From assembly GCA_900752435.1 (NCBI GenBank), contig CAADVD010000045.1:1-34092 (forward strand): a stretch of 34,092 nucleotides of DNA, given 5' to 3'. The notes beneath the pieces are model-generated. The model had not been told where the DNA came from and did not search any database. It saw only the letters and a list, made by a program, of their open reading frames with translations. Each line of letters begins with the position of its first letter. Positions within the stretch are counted from its first letter, which is position 1. Shown here in pieces: positions 25,276 to 32,026 of this stretch. Position numbers and translations under genes: made by a program. Source of the stretch: Oscillospiraceae bacterium (GTDB taxonomy: Bacteria; Bacillota; Clostridia; Oscillospirales; Ruminococcaceae).

Positions 25276-27534
25276 TTATTCTACATTTTTCAAGGCGTCA
25301 CCCTTTGGAATCCGGTTAATTTTCAGCAATTGCAGAATGGAAACCACCGCATAAGAAGCGATGCCGAGAAGCAGCATTTTGATGTAAATGGTTGAGTCAA
25401 TGTAGTAGGGAATGTATCCGCTCATCATATCCGCAAGCGCCGTTTCAAAAACCGCTTTCATGCCGTAATAGCAAATGGGCATGCTGATGAGCAGTGCCAG
25501 AATCGTCACAATGGTGGTGGACATAATATACAGATTCCCAATTTCTCCATTGGAATAGCCGAGAATTTTCGTCATGGAAATGGACTGCGCGTTTTTCTCG
25601 ATGACCTGTTTGGAGAGCAGATAGATGAGCAGCATAAACATGACTACTCCAAAACCAATGAACAAGTTCATCATATTTCCCATCGAGCGGTCAAGCTGAC
25701 GCGAAACCTTGGTCAAATCATCCTGCGTGATGATCGTTGCAATGAAGGCGTCGTCGATATCGGTGATTTCTTCGTCTGAGAAATACCCGTTAAAGTATCC
25801 ATCTTCCTTGTCAAAAGTTTCGTTAAAGTCGTCCTTGCTCATAAACACGGCAATTGCGGATGGATAGTAATAGGTACCGGCCACCTCGAATTCATAAGTA
25901 TCGTCACCGAACTCATCTTTTATGGCAATTCGATCGCCCTTCTTCAGCTTAAACTTTTCCGCATACGCGTTGGACACATAAACGCCGCTCCAACCGTCGG
26001 GGAGTTCTACATAGCGGCTGTCCTCATCGATTCCGTAAACCATCACATCTTCGCCTTGATACTTGCCGGAATCGGTAAGATAGGTACTGACCGCGTATTT
26101 TTCCGCCTCTTGTGTATCGGTTTCCATCGGCGCTTTCAGAACATACTGGTTGTCACAAATCAAATGGGAGCAAATGTCCTCCTGATACTCATCCAGCAGT
26201 GGGCCGAACATAAACCCAAAGAACAGGATAAAGCTTGCAAAGAATACGCCGACAAACATGGTGATGTAGTTTGGAATATTCTGAAAAATGATTCGGATTT
26301 TAAATCTGGTAAAGAATCGGATTTTCGTGTTAAGACGAAACGCCTTTTTCTTTTGCCGTGTGCTTAAATCATGGCGCAGGAATTTCAGCGGCGAAAGCTT
26401 CAGCTTTTTTCGGAGAATACAGAAATTGATGACCAGCATAATGACAAACGGCACCACGGTGGTAAGCACAAATGCTTCGGCATTCCAACGTGTTTCGTAA
26501 GTAGGCAGACTGTAGCTGCCATAATACATATCCGCAAAATAGTCTTTAAACACCGTGTAGCCAAGAACATTGCCGATTACGGCCGCCGCAGTGGTGACAA
26601 TCAGCGGCATCGCCATATAATGACGGAGGATTTCGCCGCGCGTATACCCCAATGCGCGCAGTGTTCCGATCACAGAGGCTTCTTTTGCAATGGTGTTGCT
26701 CGTGGTGATGGCAAACACAAAGGCAATGATGGCGATGACAATATAAAGAAATACCGTAAACATAGCCTTATCACCGCCCATATCGTCACCGGTGAAAAGA
26801 ATGGCCTGATTGGTGTATTGCGGCGTGAATTCCTGAACAACAGCATGGGATATCAGCAGTTTCAAAAGTGCATCGCCTTTTTCTTTTGCGTCCGCATCAT
26901 CCTTTGGCTCCGTGTCGTATTTCCACGAGTAGCTGTAATGTAGATGGGTATCGCCGAATGTATCAAAACCATCGCTTGTCATGACCGCGACGCCAAACTT
27001 AATGGAATCAAACATCATATCCGAATTGTCGGAAAAAAGTGCGCTATAATCGGAGAGCGCCACCAGTCCAGTCACGGTCAGCTCTTCACCGCCGACGGTC
27101 AGCGTGTCACCGACTGTGAGATCATTGTTGTCCGCATACATTCGGTCAATGGCAATTTCGCGGTCTGTGCTGGGCATTTTGCCGTCCATCAAACAAACCT
27201 TGTTGACTTCCTCGCGATTGATAAAGATACGCAGGGTGCTGTCCACTTCTTTGGTTTCTTCTTCAATATAATAGTTGGGGTATATCGTTAAATTTTCGCT
27301 TTCTTCCAGCGTTTCAATCAAAGCATCGTCGGCCTTTTGCGCCAACTCAAAATTTCCATGCTCGATGTTGTACGTTTCAAAGCTTTCATCGTATGCAATT
27401 AACATACTGTTATCCGCGACGAGAAAACCCGACACGAGTGAGATGGCGGCGGCAACAAAGAAGAAGATGACCGCATACTTTCCCATATCGCTCTTGAGTT
27501 CTTTCCACACACGCCGATTCAGAGGATTTTTCAT
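25276..27534 (-). CDS. ABC transporter permease, FtsX-like (MacB type)
   Basis: Large permease of the type VII (mechanotransmission) ABC family, typical of peptide or lipid export and antimicrobial-peptide resistance modules. 752 residues. One helix near the N terminus (about 17-39), an extracellular domain (about 40-255), three FtsX helices (about 257-385), another helix near 425, a second extracellular domain, and three C-terminal FtsX helices (about 620-735). The SVIGTLRALGYTRGEILRHY and SMTKILGYSNGEIGNLY strings are the coupling motifs of the two FtsX repeats. The C terminus reads RIPKGDALKNVE, a usual ending. AAGGAGG precedes the ATG. It lies 12 bp downstream of its ATPase gene. The substrate is unknown and no sensor kinase adjoins it. 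Confidence 0.92.
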   Translation of the reverse strand: MKNPLNRRVWKELKSDMGKYAVIFFFVAAAISLVSGFLVADNSMLIAYDESFETYNIEHGNFELAQKADDALIETLEESENLTIYPNYYIEEETKEVDSTLRIFINREEVNKVCLMDGKMPSTDREIAIDRMYADNNDLTVGDTLTVGGEELTVTGLVALSDYSALFSDNSDMMFDSIKFGVAVMTSDGFDTFGDTHLHYSYSWKYDTEPKDDADAKEKGDALLKLLISHAVVQEFTPQYTNQAILFTGDDMGGDKAMFTVFLYIVIAIIAFVFAITTSNTIAKEASVIGTLRALGYTRGEILRHYMAMPLIVTTAAAVIGNVLGYTVFKDYFADMYYGSYSLPTYETRWNAEAFVLTTVVPFVIMLVINFCILRKKLKLSPLKFLRHDLSTRQKKKAFRLNTKIRFFTRFKIRIIFQNIPNYITMFVGVFFASFILFFGFMFGPLLDEYQEDICSHLICDNQYVLKAPMETDTQEAEKYAVSTYLTDSGKYQGEDVMVYGIDEDSRYVELPDGWSGVYVSNAYAEKFKLKKGDRIAIKDEFGDDTYEFEVAGTYYYPSAIAVFMSKDDFNETFDKEDGYFNGYFSDEEITDIDDAFIATIITQDDLTKVSRQLDRSMGNMMNLFIGFGVVMFMLLIYLLSKQVIEKNAQSISMTKILGYSNGEIGNLYIMSTTIVTILALLISMPICYYGMKAVFETALADMMSGYIPYYIDSTIYIKMLLLGIASYAVVSILQLLKINRIPKGDALKNVE

Positions 27535-27546
27535 AGTAAAGCCTCC

Positions 27547-28251
27547 TTACCAATCAAGCTCAGCGGCAGGAATTTTCGCTTCGTTGAGATAATTTTTGCG
27601 AATCTGCCCATCTCTGATTTTGATGACGCGGTCCGCCATATTTTTAATGGCGTCGTTGTGCGTGACAATAATAATGGTATTGCCGTATTTTTGATTGACC
27701 TCCTCGATCAATTTGAGAATTTCCTTGGAAGTATTGTAGTCGAGAGCACCCGTAGGCTCATCGCAAAGCAGAATATCGGGATTTTTGATCAGCGCTCTGC
27801 CGATTGCCGTTCTTTGCTGCTGCCCGCCGGATAACTGATTGGGGAGCTTGTGGCGATGCTCGTAAAGTCCCAATGTTTTTAAAATTTCATCGACATTCAG
27901 CGGATGATCGCTGAGGTAAGCGCCGACCTCCACATTTTCCTTGATGTTGAGGTTGGGAATCAGATTGTACATCTGAAAGATATAGCCCAAATGTTTTCTG
28001 CGATAGAGAGTCAGCTTTTTTTCATTCATATCGGCGGTTTTCTCACCGTTGATGGAAATATAGCCGCTGTCCGCACTGTCAATTCCTCCGATGATGTTCA
28101 GAAGTGTTGACTTTCCGGAACCGGATGCACCCAATAACACACAGATTTCGCCTTTTTCAATTTCCAAATCAATGCCTTTTAACACCTCCACACGGCTTTC
28201 ACCCTCGCCGAAATGCTTTTTGATTCCACTGATTTCCAAAAACACAATCAA
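27547..28251 (-). CDS. ABC transporter ATP-binding protein (MacB/LolD type)
   Basis: ATPase partner of the downstream FtsX-like permease, 234 residues. Walker A GASGSGKS (41-48), Q-loop Gln93 in IFQMYNLIPN, signature LSGGQQQR (140-147), Walker B ILLCDEP (160-166), H-loop in IIIVTHN. The C-terminal tail RKNYLNEAKIPAAELDW extends slightly beyond the core. The start read here is TTG at 28251, five bases after AAGGG; GTG at 28245 or TTG at 28239 are possible. It is transcribed first, from two tandem promoters carrying different operators, so the transporter is probably inducible. Confidence 0.93.
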   Translation of the reverse strand: MIVFLEISGIKKHFGEGESRVEVLKGIDLEIEKGEICVLLGASGSGKSTLLNIIGGIDSADSGYISINGEKTADMNEKKLTLYRRKHLGYIFQMYNLIPNLNIKENVEVGAYLSDHPLNVDEILKTLGLYEHRHKLPNQLSGGQQQRTAIGRALIKNPDILLCDEPTGALDYNTSKEILKLIEEVNQKYGNTIIIVTHNDAIKNMADRVIKIRDGQIRKNYLNEAKIPAAELDW

Positions 28252-28285
28252 TCAGACCCTTCATGTAAAAGTAAATTTTATTTTT

Positions 28286-28303
28286 AGTTAGTCTTAGCTA
28301 ACT
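28286..28303. promoter_or_regulatory. Operator-like inverted repeat at the proximal ABC promoter
   Basis: Perfect AGTTAG-N6-CTAACT inverted repeat placed at the expected transcription start of the proximal minus-strand promoter, where a bound repressor would block initiation. No cognate regulator gene is adjacent. Confidence 0.6.
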
Positions 28304-28306
28304 CAT

Positions 28307-28337
28307 ATAATACTACTGTTTCTTTCGATTGTCAAGA
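28307..28337 (-). promoter_or_regulatory. Proximal ABC promoter
   Basis: Minus strand: perfect TTGACA (28337-28332), a 19-bp spacer and TATTAT (28312-28307). The spacer is longer than ideal. The start codon lies about 55 bases further on. Confidence 0.65.
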
Positions 28338-28369
28338 AAATAAAATTTTATTTGTTCATCTTTTCACAA

Positions 28370-28401
28370 TATCATATGATTAATTGTTCATATGATATTA
28401 T
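28370..28401. promoter_or_regulatory. Double palindromic operator at the distal ABC promoter
   Basis: AATATCATATGA (28370-28381) and its exact reverse complement TCATATGATATT (28390-28401), separated by 8 bp. Each arm holds the self-complementary TCATATGA, giving two sites 16 bp apart, centre to centre. They cover the -10 edge and the start point of the distal minus-strand promoter. Confidence 0.6.
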
Positions 28402-28427
28402 ATATTTGCCTTTGGAAAATGTCAAGA
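28399..28427 (-). promoter_or_regulatory. Distal ABC promoter, perfect sigma-A consensus
   Basis: Minus strand: TTGACA (28427-28422), exactly 17 bp, then TATAAT (28404-28399). This is a full consensus match. No small gene with a ribosome site lies between it and the proximal promoter, so it most likely also feeds the ABC genes. Confidence 0.75.
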
Positions 28428-28459
28428 GAAATATGTAAATTATTTGCAAGAAAAAACAC

Positions 28460-28488
28460 TTGCATTCCCAATCCTACTATGCTATAAT
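28460..28488 (+). promoter_or_regulatory. rpsB-tsf promoter
   Basis: TTGCAT (28460-28465), a 17-bp spacer and TATAAT (28483-28488) with an upstream TGC. Within the 352-bp gap 28252-28603 it lies divergent to the two ABC promoters. A leader of about 110 nt follows. Confidence 0.85.
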
Positions 28489-28506
28489 AATTTTTGCATT
28501 ACGCAC

Positions 28507-28578
28507 GTTTTGATTAAATTTCAGCCCGGTGCCGAATGGATTCGGTTGCTGAAAAGTTCAAAGCGGAGGAATCAAAAC
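28507..28578 (+). ncRNA. Structured 5' leader of rpsB, candidate autoregulatory RNA
   Basis: GTTTTGATT (28507-28515) pairs perfectly with AATCAAAAC (28570-28578). Inside, TTTCAGC (28519-28525) pairs with GCTGAAA (28548-28554), and within that CCGAAT-GG-ATTCGG (28532-28545) forms a hairpin. A purine-rich GCGGAGG lies just inside the outer stem. The true ribosome site AGGAGG (28590-28595) is outside. Ribosomal-protein operons are often autoregulated through such leaders, with S2 as the likely ligand. Confidence 0.6.
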
Positions 28579-28603
28579 CAAATTTATAGGAGGTCATTAC
28601 ACA

Positions 28604-29332
28604 ATGGCAGTAGTATCAATGAAACAGCTTTTGGAAGCTGGCGTACATTTCGGTCACCAGACCAGAAGATGGAACCCGAAGATGGCAGAATACATCTTCA
28701 CCGAACGCAATGGCATTTACATCATCGACCTGCAGAAAACCGTAAAGAAACTGGAAGAAGCTTACAGCTTTGTCCGCGACGTAGTTGCAGACGGCGGCGA
28801 AATCCTGTTTGTCGGTACCAAAAAACAGGCTGGCGATTCCATTAAAGAAGAAGCGCAGAGATGCGGCATGCACTATGTCAACGCACGTTGGCTGGGCGGT
28901 ATGTTGACCAACTTCAAGACCATCAAACGCAGAATCAAACGTTTGGAACAGCTCCGCACCATGCAGGAAGACGGTACCTTTGACCTCTTGCCGAAAAAAG
29001 AAGTAATCAAACTGAACCTTGAAATCGAAAAACTCGAAAAATTCATGGGCGGTATCAAGAATATGGATAAGCTCCCGGGTGCACTTTTCATCGTTGACCC
29101 GAGAAAAGAAAAAATCGCGGTTGCCGAAGCAAAAAATCTGGGTATCCCGATTGTTGCTATCGTTGACACCAACTGTGATCCGGACGACGTTGACTATGTC
29201 ATTCCGGGCAACGACGATGCAATCCGTGCCGTAAAACTGTTGGCTGGCGCAATGGCAAACGCTGTTTTGGAAGCCAAACAGGGCGAACAGCTGGAAGACG
29301 CAGAAGAAACTGCGGAAGAAGCCGCTGAATAA
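28604..29332 (+). CDS. rpsB: 30S ribosomal protein S2
   Basis: Small-subunit protein S2, 242 residues. Begins AVVSMKQLLEAGVHFGHQTRRWNPKM, the invariant family start, with IYIIDLQKTV, FVGTKKQA, NARWLGGMLTNFKTI, PGALFIVDPRKE, AVAEAKNLGIPIVAIVDTNCDP and the IPGNDDAIRA motif. The C-terminal 20 residues are acidic. AGGAGG lies eight bases before the ATG. Codon choice is more biased than in neighbouring genes, as expected for high expression. It is followed by tsf after an intercistronic terminator. Confidence 0.98.
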   Translation: MAVVSMKQLLEAGVHFGHQTRRWNPKMAEYIFTERNGIYIIDLQKTVKKLEEAYSFVRDVVADGGEILFVGTKKQAGDSIKEEAQRCGMHYVNARWLGGMLTNFKTIKRRIKRLEQLRTMQEDGTFDLLPKKEVIKLNLEIEKLEKFMGGIKNMDKLPGALFIVDPRKEKIAVAEAKNLGIPIVAIVDTNCDPDDVDYVIPGNDDAIRAVKLLAGAMANAVLEAKQGEQLEDAEETAEEAAE

Positions 29333-29345
29333 TTGAAGAAACAAG

Positions 29346-29391
29346 ATGCCCGTGCCAAAGCTGAACAGACAGAACTTGGACGGGCATTTTT
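29346..29391 (+). terminator. Intercistronic terminator/attenuator between rpsB and tsf
   Basis: ATGCCCG (29346-29352) pairs with CGGGCAT (29381-29387), and inner CCAA (29355-29358) with TTGG (29376-29379), followed by T5. It lies after the rpsB stop and before the tsf ribosome site, so it would lower tsf relative to rpsB or be regulated by read-through. Confidence 0.75.
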
Positions 29392-29417
29392 CAAAATGAT
29401 TTTAGGAGGAAATGACA

Positions 29418-30326
29418 ATGGCATTTACAGCGAAAGATGTAAAAGATTTGCGTGAAAGAACCGGCTGCGGTATGATGGACTGCAAAAAAGCACTGTCCGA
29501 AACCGACGGCGATATGGATAAAGCAATTGAAATTTTGAGAGAAAAGGGATTGGCTGCTGCTGCGAAAAAAGCAGGCAGAATTGCAGCGGAAGGCCTCGTT
29601 GTTTCCGTTGTGGACAACGACAAAAAAGTGGGCGTTGTGCTGGAAGTCAACGCAGAAACCGACTTTGTTGCGAAAAACGAAAAATTCGTCACTTTTGTCA
29701 ACGATGTGGCTAAAACCATCATCGACAACAATCCGGCTGACATTGCCGCTTTGGAAGCGCTGACCATGTCCGGTTCTGACAGAACTGTTGCGGAAGAACT
29801 CCGCGACAAAATCCTCACCATTGGTGAAAACATGAAAATCCGTCGTTTTGAACGTCTCGAAGGCGACTTGGTGGCTTATGTACACGGCGGCGGCCGCATC
29901 GGCGTTATGGTAAAATTTGATACCGATGTTGCTGACAAAGACGGCTTTGAGACCTATGCGAAAGACGTTGCAATGCAGATTGCAGCAGCGGTTCCGCAGT
30001 ATCTGAACAAAGCAGACGTTCCGGCTGAAGTTGTAGAAAAGGAAAAAGAAATCCTGACTGCACAGGCCATCAACGAAGGCAAACCGGCAAATATTGCAGA
30101 AAAAATGGTTATGGGCCGTATCAACAAATTCTACAAAGAAGTTTGCTTGTCTGAACAGCCATTCATCAAAGACGGCGATATCACCGTTGCAAAATACACC
30201 GATAACACGGCGAAAGCATTGGGCGGTAAAATCGCAATGGTTAGCTTTGTTCGCTTTGAAAAAGGTGAAGGTTTGGAAAAACGCGAAGACAACTTTGCAG
30301 ATGAAGTTGCTAGCATGATGAAATAA
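29418..30326 (+). CDS. tsf: Translation elongation factor Ts
   Basis: Guanine nucleotide exchange factor for EF-Tu, 302 residues. N-terminal UBA-type part VKDLRERTGCGMMDCKKAL, then DMDKAIEILREKGL, the EVNAETDFVAKNEKF core motif and the C-terminal dimerisation region. ATG at 29418 is chosen because AGGAGG (29404-29409) is eight bases upstream; the ATG at 29412 is only two bases from it. pyrH and frr, which often follow tsf, are absent; a terminator and a TSCPD gene follow instead. Confidence 0.98.
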   Translation: MAFTAKDVKDLRERTGCGMMDCKKALSETDGDMDKAIEILREKGLAAAAKKAGRIAAEGLVVSVVDNDKKVGVVLEVNAETDFVAKNEKFVTFVNDVAKTIIDNNPADIAALEALTMSGSDRTVAEELRDKILTIGENMKIRRFERLEGDLVAYVHGGGRIGVMVKFDTDVADKDGFETYAKDVAMQIAAAVPQYLNKADVPAEVVEKEKEILTAQAINEGKPANIAEKMVMGRINKFYKEVCLSEQPFIKDGDITVAKYTDNTAKALGGKIAMVSFVRFEKGEGLEKREDNFADEVASMMK

Positions 30327-30338
30327 GTCAAAACATGC

Positions 30339-30372
30339 ACACACCCTCGCCATTGGTGAGGGTGTGTTTTTT
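30339..30372 (+). terminator. Terminator after tsf
   Basis: Stem CACACCCTC / GAGGGTGTG (30340-30348 and 30358-30366), extended inward by three pairs to an ATT loop, followed by T6. Confidence 0.9.
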
Positions 30373-30396
30373 ACAAGGAAAACGAGGGAAGTAATC

Positions 30397-30645
30397 ATGA
30401 AATATACCTACACACCCCGCGGCGTCTGTTCCAGAAAAATTGAGCTGGAAGTCGAAGACGGCGTGATTTTGGACGTCAAATTCACCGGCGGATGCAACGG
30501 CAATACCAGTGGAATTGCAAAATTGGTAAAAGGGCAGAAAGTAGACGATGTGATCGAACGTCTGGCGGGCACCACTTGCGGTATGCGTCCAACCTCCTGT
30601 CCAGATCAGCTTGCCAAAGCGCTGGCAGAGACAAAGGAAAAATAA
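30397..30645 (+). CDS. TSCPD domain protein (TIGR03905 type)
   Basis: 82-residue cytoplasmic protein of the small stand-alone TSCPD family. It starts MKYTYTPRGVCSRKIELEVEDG, has FTGGCNGNTSGIAKLVKG in the middle and ends with the name motif RPTSCPDQLAKALAE. Four cysteines (in GVCS, GGCN, TTCGM and TSCPD) are conserved in position and suggest metal or redox chemistry. A related domain ends some ribonucleotide reductases, where it may bind zinc. The function of the stand-alone family is unknown. The ATG at 30397 follows GAGGG. It sits between two strong terminators with a short gap, so its transcription probably depends on read-through from tsf. Confidence 0.88.
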   Translation: MKYTYTPRGVCSRKIELEVEDGVILDVKFTGGCNGNTSGIAKLVKGQKVDDVIERLAGTTCGMRPTSCPDQLAKALAETKEK

Positions 30646-30677
30646 ACGAATACACAATGGTTGGAATTCCACAAGAA

Positions 30678-30716
30678 AGTCATAATTGATACTACGGTAT
30701 TGATTATGACTTTTTT
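30678..30716 (+). terminator. Terminator with UACG tetraloop after the TSCPD gene
   Basis: A 15-bp stem running inward from AGTCATAAT (30678-30686) and its partner ATTATGACT (30703-30711), with two inner G-U pairs, closes on a C(TACG)G loop at 30692-30697, the very stable UNCG type. T6 follows. Confidence 0.92.
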
Positions 30717-30748
30717 CTTGTCAAAACAACAAAAAGCTTCAAATCTGC

Positions 30749-30777
30749 TTGACAGATATATCAATCTGATATATACT
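30749..30777 (+). promoter_or_regulatory. padR operon promoter
   Basis: Perfect TTGACA (30749-30754), a 17-bp spacer and TATACT (30772-30777). The spacer is filled by a palindromic operator half. Confidence 0.85.
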
Positions 30778-30800
30778 TTAATCTATCAGATTGATATATC
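30755..30800. promoter_or_regulatory. Nested PadR-type operator
   Basis: GATATATCAATCTGATA (30755-30771) and its exact reverse complement TATCAGATTGATATATC (30784-30800) are separated by 12 bp. Each arm contains its own dyad: TATCA-ATC-TGATA (30759-30771) and TATCA-GAT-TGATA (30784-30796). The two dyad centres are 25 bp apart. Site 1 fills the promoter spacer and touches the -10; site 2 covers the start region and abuts the GGAGGG ribosome site. Autoregulation by the PadR encoded here is likely. Confidence 0.8.
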
Positions 30801-30812
30801 GGAGGGCTTCTC

Positions 30813-30973
30813 ATGAAAAGACAACGCTTACGAAAATTTCTATTGCTTCTTTCCTTTCTTTTGTTTCCGGTGACCATCTATTACTTGTCACCGGTTCTCA
30901 TCATCAATGCATCCAATGTGGTGCCTGCATCGATGCCTGTCCCAAGCAAGTTTTGCACTACCGTATGAAATAA
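30813..30973 (+). pseudogene. Remnant of a NapH-type 4Fe-4S membrane protein (internal deletion)
   Basis: Begins with ATG seven bases after GGAGGG and reads MKRQRLRKFLLLLSFLLFPV, continuing TIYYLSPVLIINAS, which resembles the start of NapH/YccM-like polyferredoxin membrane proteins. The frame then stops at 30966-30968 after 51 codons. In another frame, starting by 30908, the sequence reads CIQCGACIDACPKQVLHYRMK and ends at a TAA (30971-30973). That is a complete CxxCxxCxxxCP cluster and a typical C terminus of the same family. The two ends of a protein of about 250-300 residues therefore lie fused out of frame, with most of the middle missing. Promoter, operator and ribosome site are intact. 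A short functional membrane peptide is less likely. Confidence 0.65.
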
Positions 30974-30996
30974 GAAATGAAGATTGGAGAAGAAAA

Positions 30997-31551
30997 ATGG
31001 CAACAGAAAAGAAACTGGATTGCGTCATCCTCGGCTTGCTCAGTCACGAAGAGCTGACCGGATATGAAATCAAAAAGCGCATGGACACAGTTTTGCACTA
31101 TTTTTGGGGAGCGAGCTATGGAAGCATCTACCCAACGCTCAACGGCCTAGTCACAAACGGCTTAGCCACCAAACGTGAAACCAAAGAAAACGGCCGCAGT
31201 AAAATAATTTACACCATCACCGACAAAGGTCGCCTGCACTTAAAGGAATGGCTGTCCCTGCCGGCGGAGAGGGATGAAATCCGCTATGAAACCTTGCTGA
31301 AACTGTTTTTTGGCGCAGAGGTCGGCACAGCGAAAACACTGGAGCACATCGAACATTTTCGCGAAAAAACCGAACGGGAATTGCCGTATCTGCTGAGTAG
31401 CGTGCAAACCTTAGAAAAAATCCAAAATACAGAATCCGCACATCGTTACTATCTGCTCACCGCTCTGTTTGGTGTCAAAATTTATCGCGCTTTTCTCGAA
31501 TGGTGTACGGAAGCCGAGACATTATTAAATAGGGAAGAGGAGGATCACTAA
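30997..31551 (+). CDS. PadR family transcriptional regulator
   Basis: 184 residues. The N-terminal winged helix of about 80 residues has LDCVILGLLSHEELTGYEIKKRMD, then SYGSIYPTLNGLVTNGLATKRE, the wing GRSKIIYTITDKGRLHLKEWL, and a C-terminal helical dimerisation region (Vir_C-like) up to about 180. PadR proteins act as repressors released by small hydrophobic or phenolic ligands, or respond through the partner domain. An in-frame ATG at 30907 falls inside the gene remnant and has no ribosome site. The ATG at 30997 follows GGAGAAG (30986-30992). It probably binds the nested operator upstream. It is co-transcribed with a membrane protein one base downstream. Confidence 0.92.
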   Translation: MATEKKLDCVILGLLSHEELTGYEIKKRMDTVLHYFWGASYGSIYPTLNGLVTNGLATKRETKENGRSKIIYTITDKGRLHLKEWLSLPAERDEIRYETLLKLFFGAEVGTAKTLEHIEHFREKTERELPYLLSSVQTLEKIQNTESAHRYYLLTALFGVKIYRAFLEWCTEAETLLNREEEDH

Positions 31552-31552
31552 C

Positions 31553-32026
31553 ATGCTGGGACATTTCGGATTTTCCTATATCGGTCTTTTGTTTCTGCTG
31601 ATGCTGTTCATTCCCAATATTTTATGGACACAGAAACAGCCGGAGAGCTATTCTCCGGCTGATGAAAATAAATTTTTGCTTACATTGGAACGCATTGGAG
31701 AGGTGTTGGTGACCTGTACGGCGCTGATTTTTCGGGATTTTAACCTAGCTTCCGTCGGGCTTTGGAGCATGTGGCTGTTGGCCGCCTTTGTCCTTCTGGT
31801 GCTCTACGAAATTTGCTGGATTCGTTATTTTCGGAATCCCACGTTAGAAAATTTCTATCGGCGCTTTCTGGGCATTCCCATTCCGCTTGCCACGTTGCCC
31901 GTTGCGGCCTTTTTTCTGTTGGGTATTTACGGCAAAGTGATTTGGATGCTAATCGCCGTCACCCTGCTTGGAATTGGACATCTCGGCATTCATTTCCAGC
32001 ACTGCCGGAAAGCCAATATCCGTTAA
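31553..32026 (+). CDS. Membrane protein of unknown function, co-transcribed with padR
   Basis: 157 residues. Hydrophobic segments at about 8-24, 63-86, 103-121 and 125-145, with a weaker one near 47-60. A polar stretch after the first helix reads WTQKQPESYSPADENKF; other notable strings are LERIGEVLVTCTALIFRDF and a basic His-rich tail (HLGIHFQHCRKANIR). I do not recognise a characterised family. The start codon lies one base after the padR stop, with GAGGAGG seven or eight bases upstream, so it is translationally linked to the regulator. It is probably the structural target of this PadR, for example a membrane stress or drug-response protein, but that is inference from position. Its stop codon overlaps the stop of the convergent nif3 gene. 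Confidence 0.8.
   Translation: MLGHFGFSYIGLLFLLMLFIPNILWTQKQPESYSPADENKFLLTLERIGEVLVTCTALIFRDFNLASVGLWSMWLLAAFVLLVLYEICWIRYFRNPTLENFYRRFLGIPIPLATLPVAAFFLLGIYGKVIWMLIAVTLLGIGHLGIHFQHCRKANIR

Noticed and set aside
29391..30398. 335-codon open frame on the minus strand
   Set aside because: Antisense to tsf, Phe- and Cys-rich, produced by the reverse complement of Lys/Glu-rich coding.
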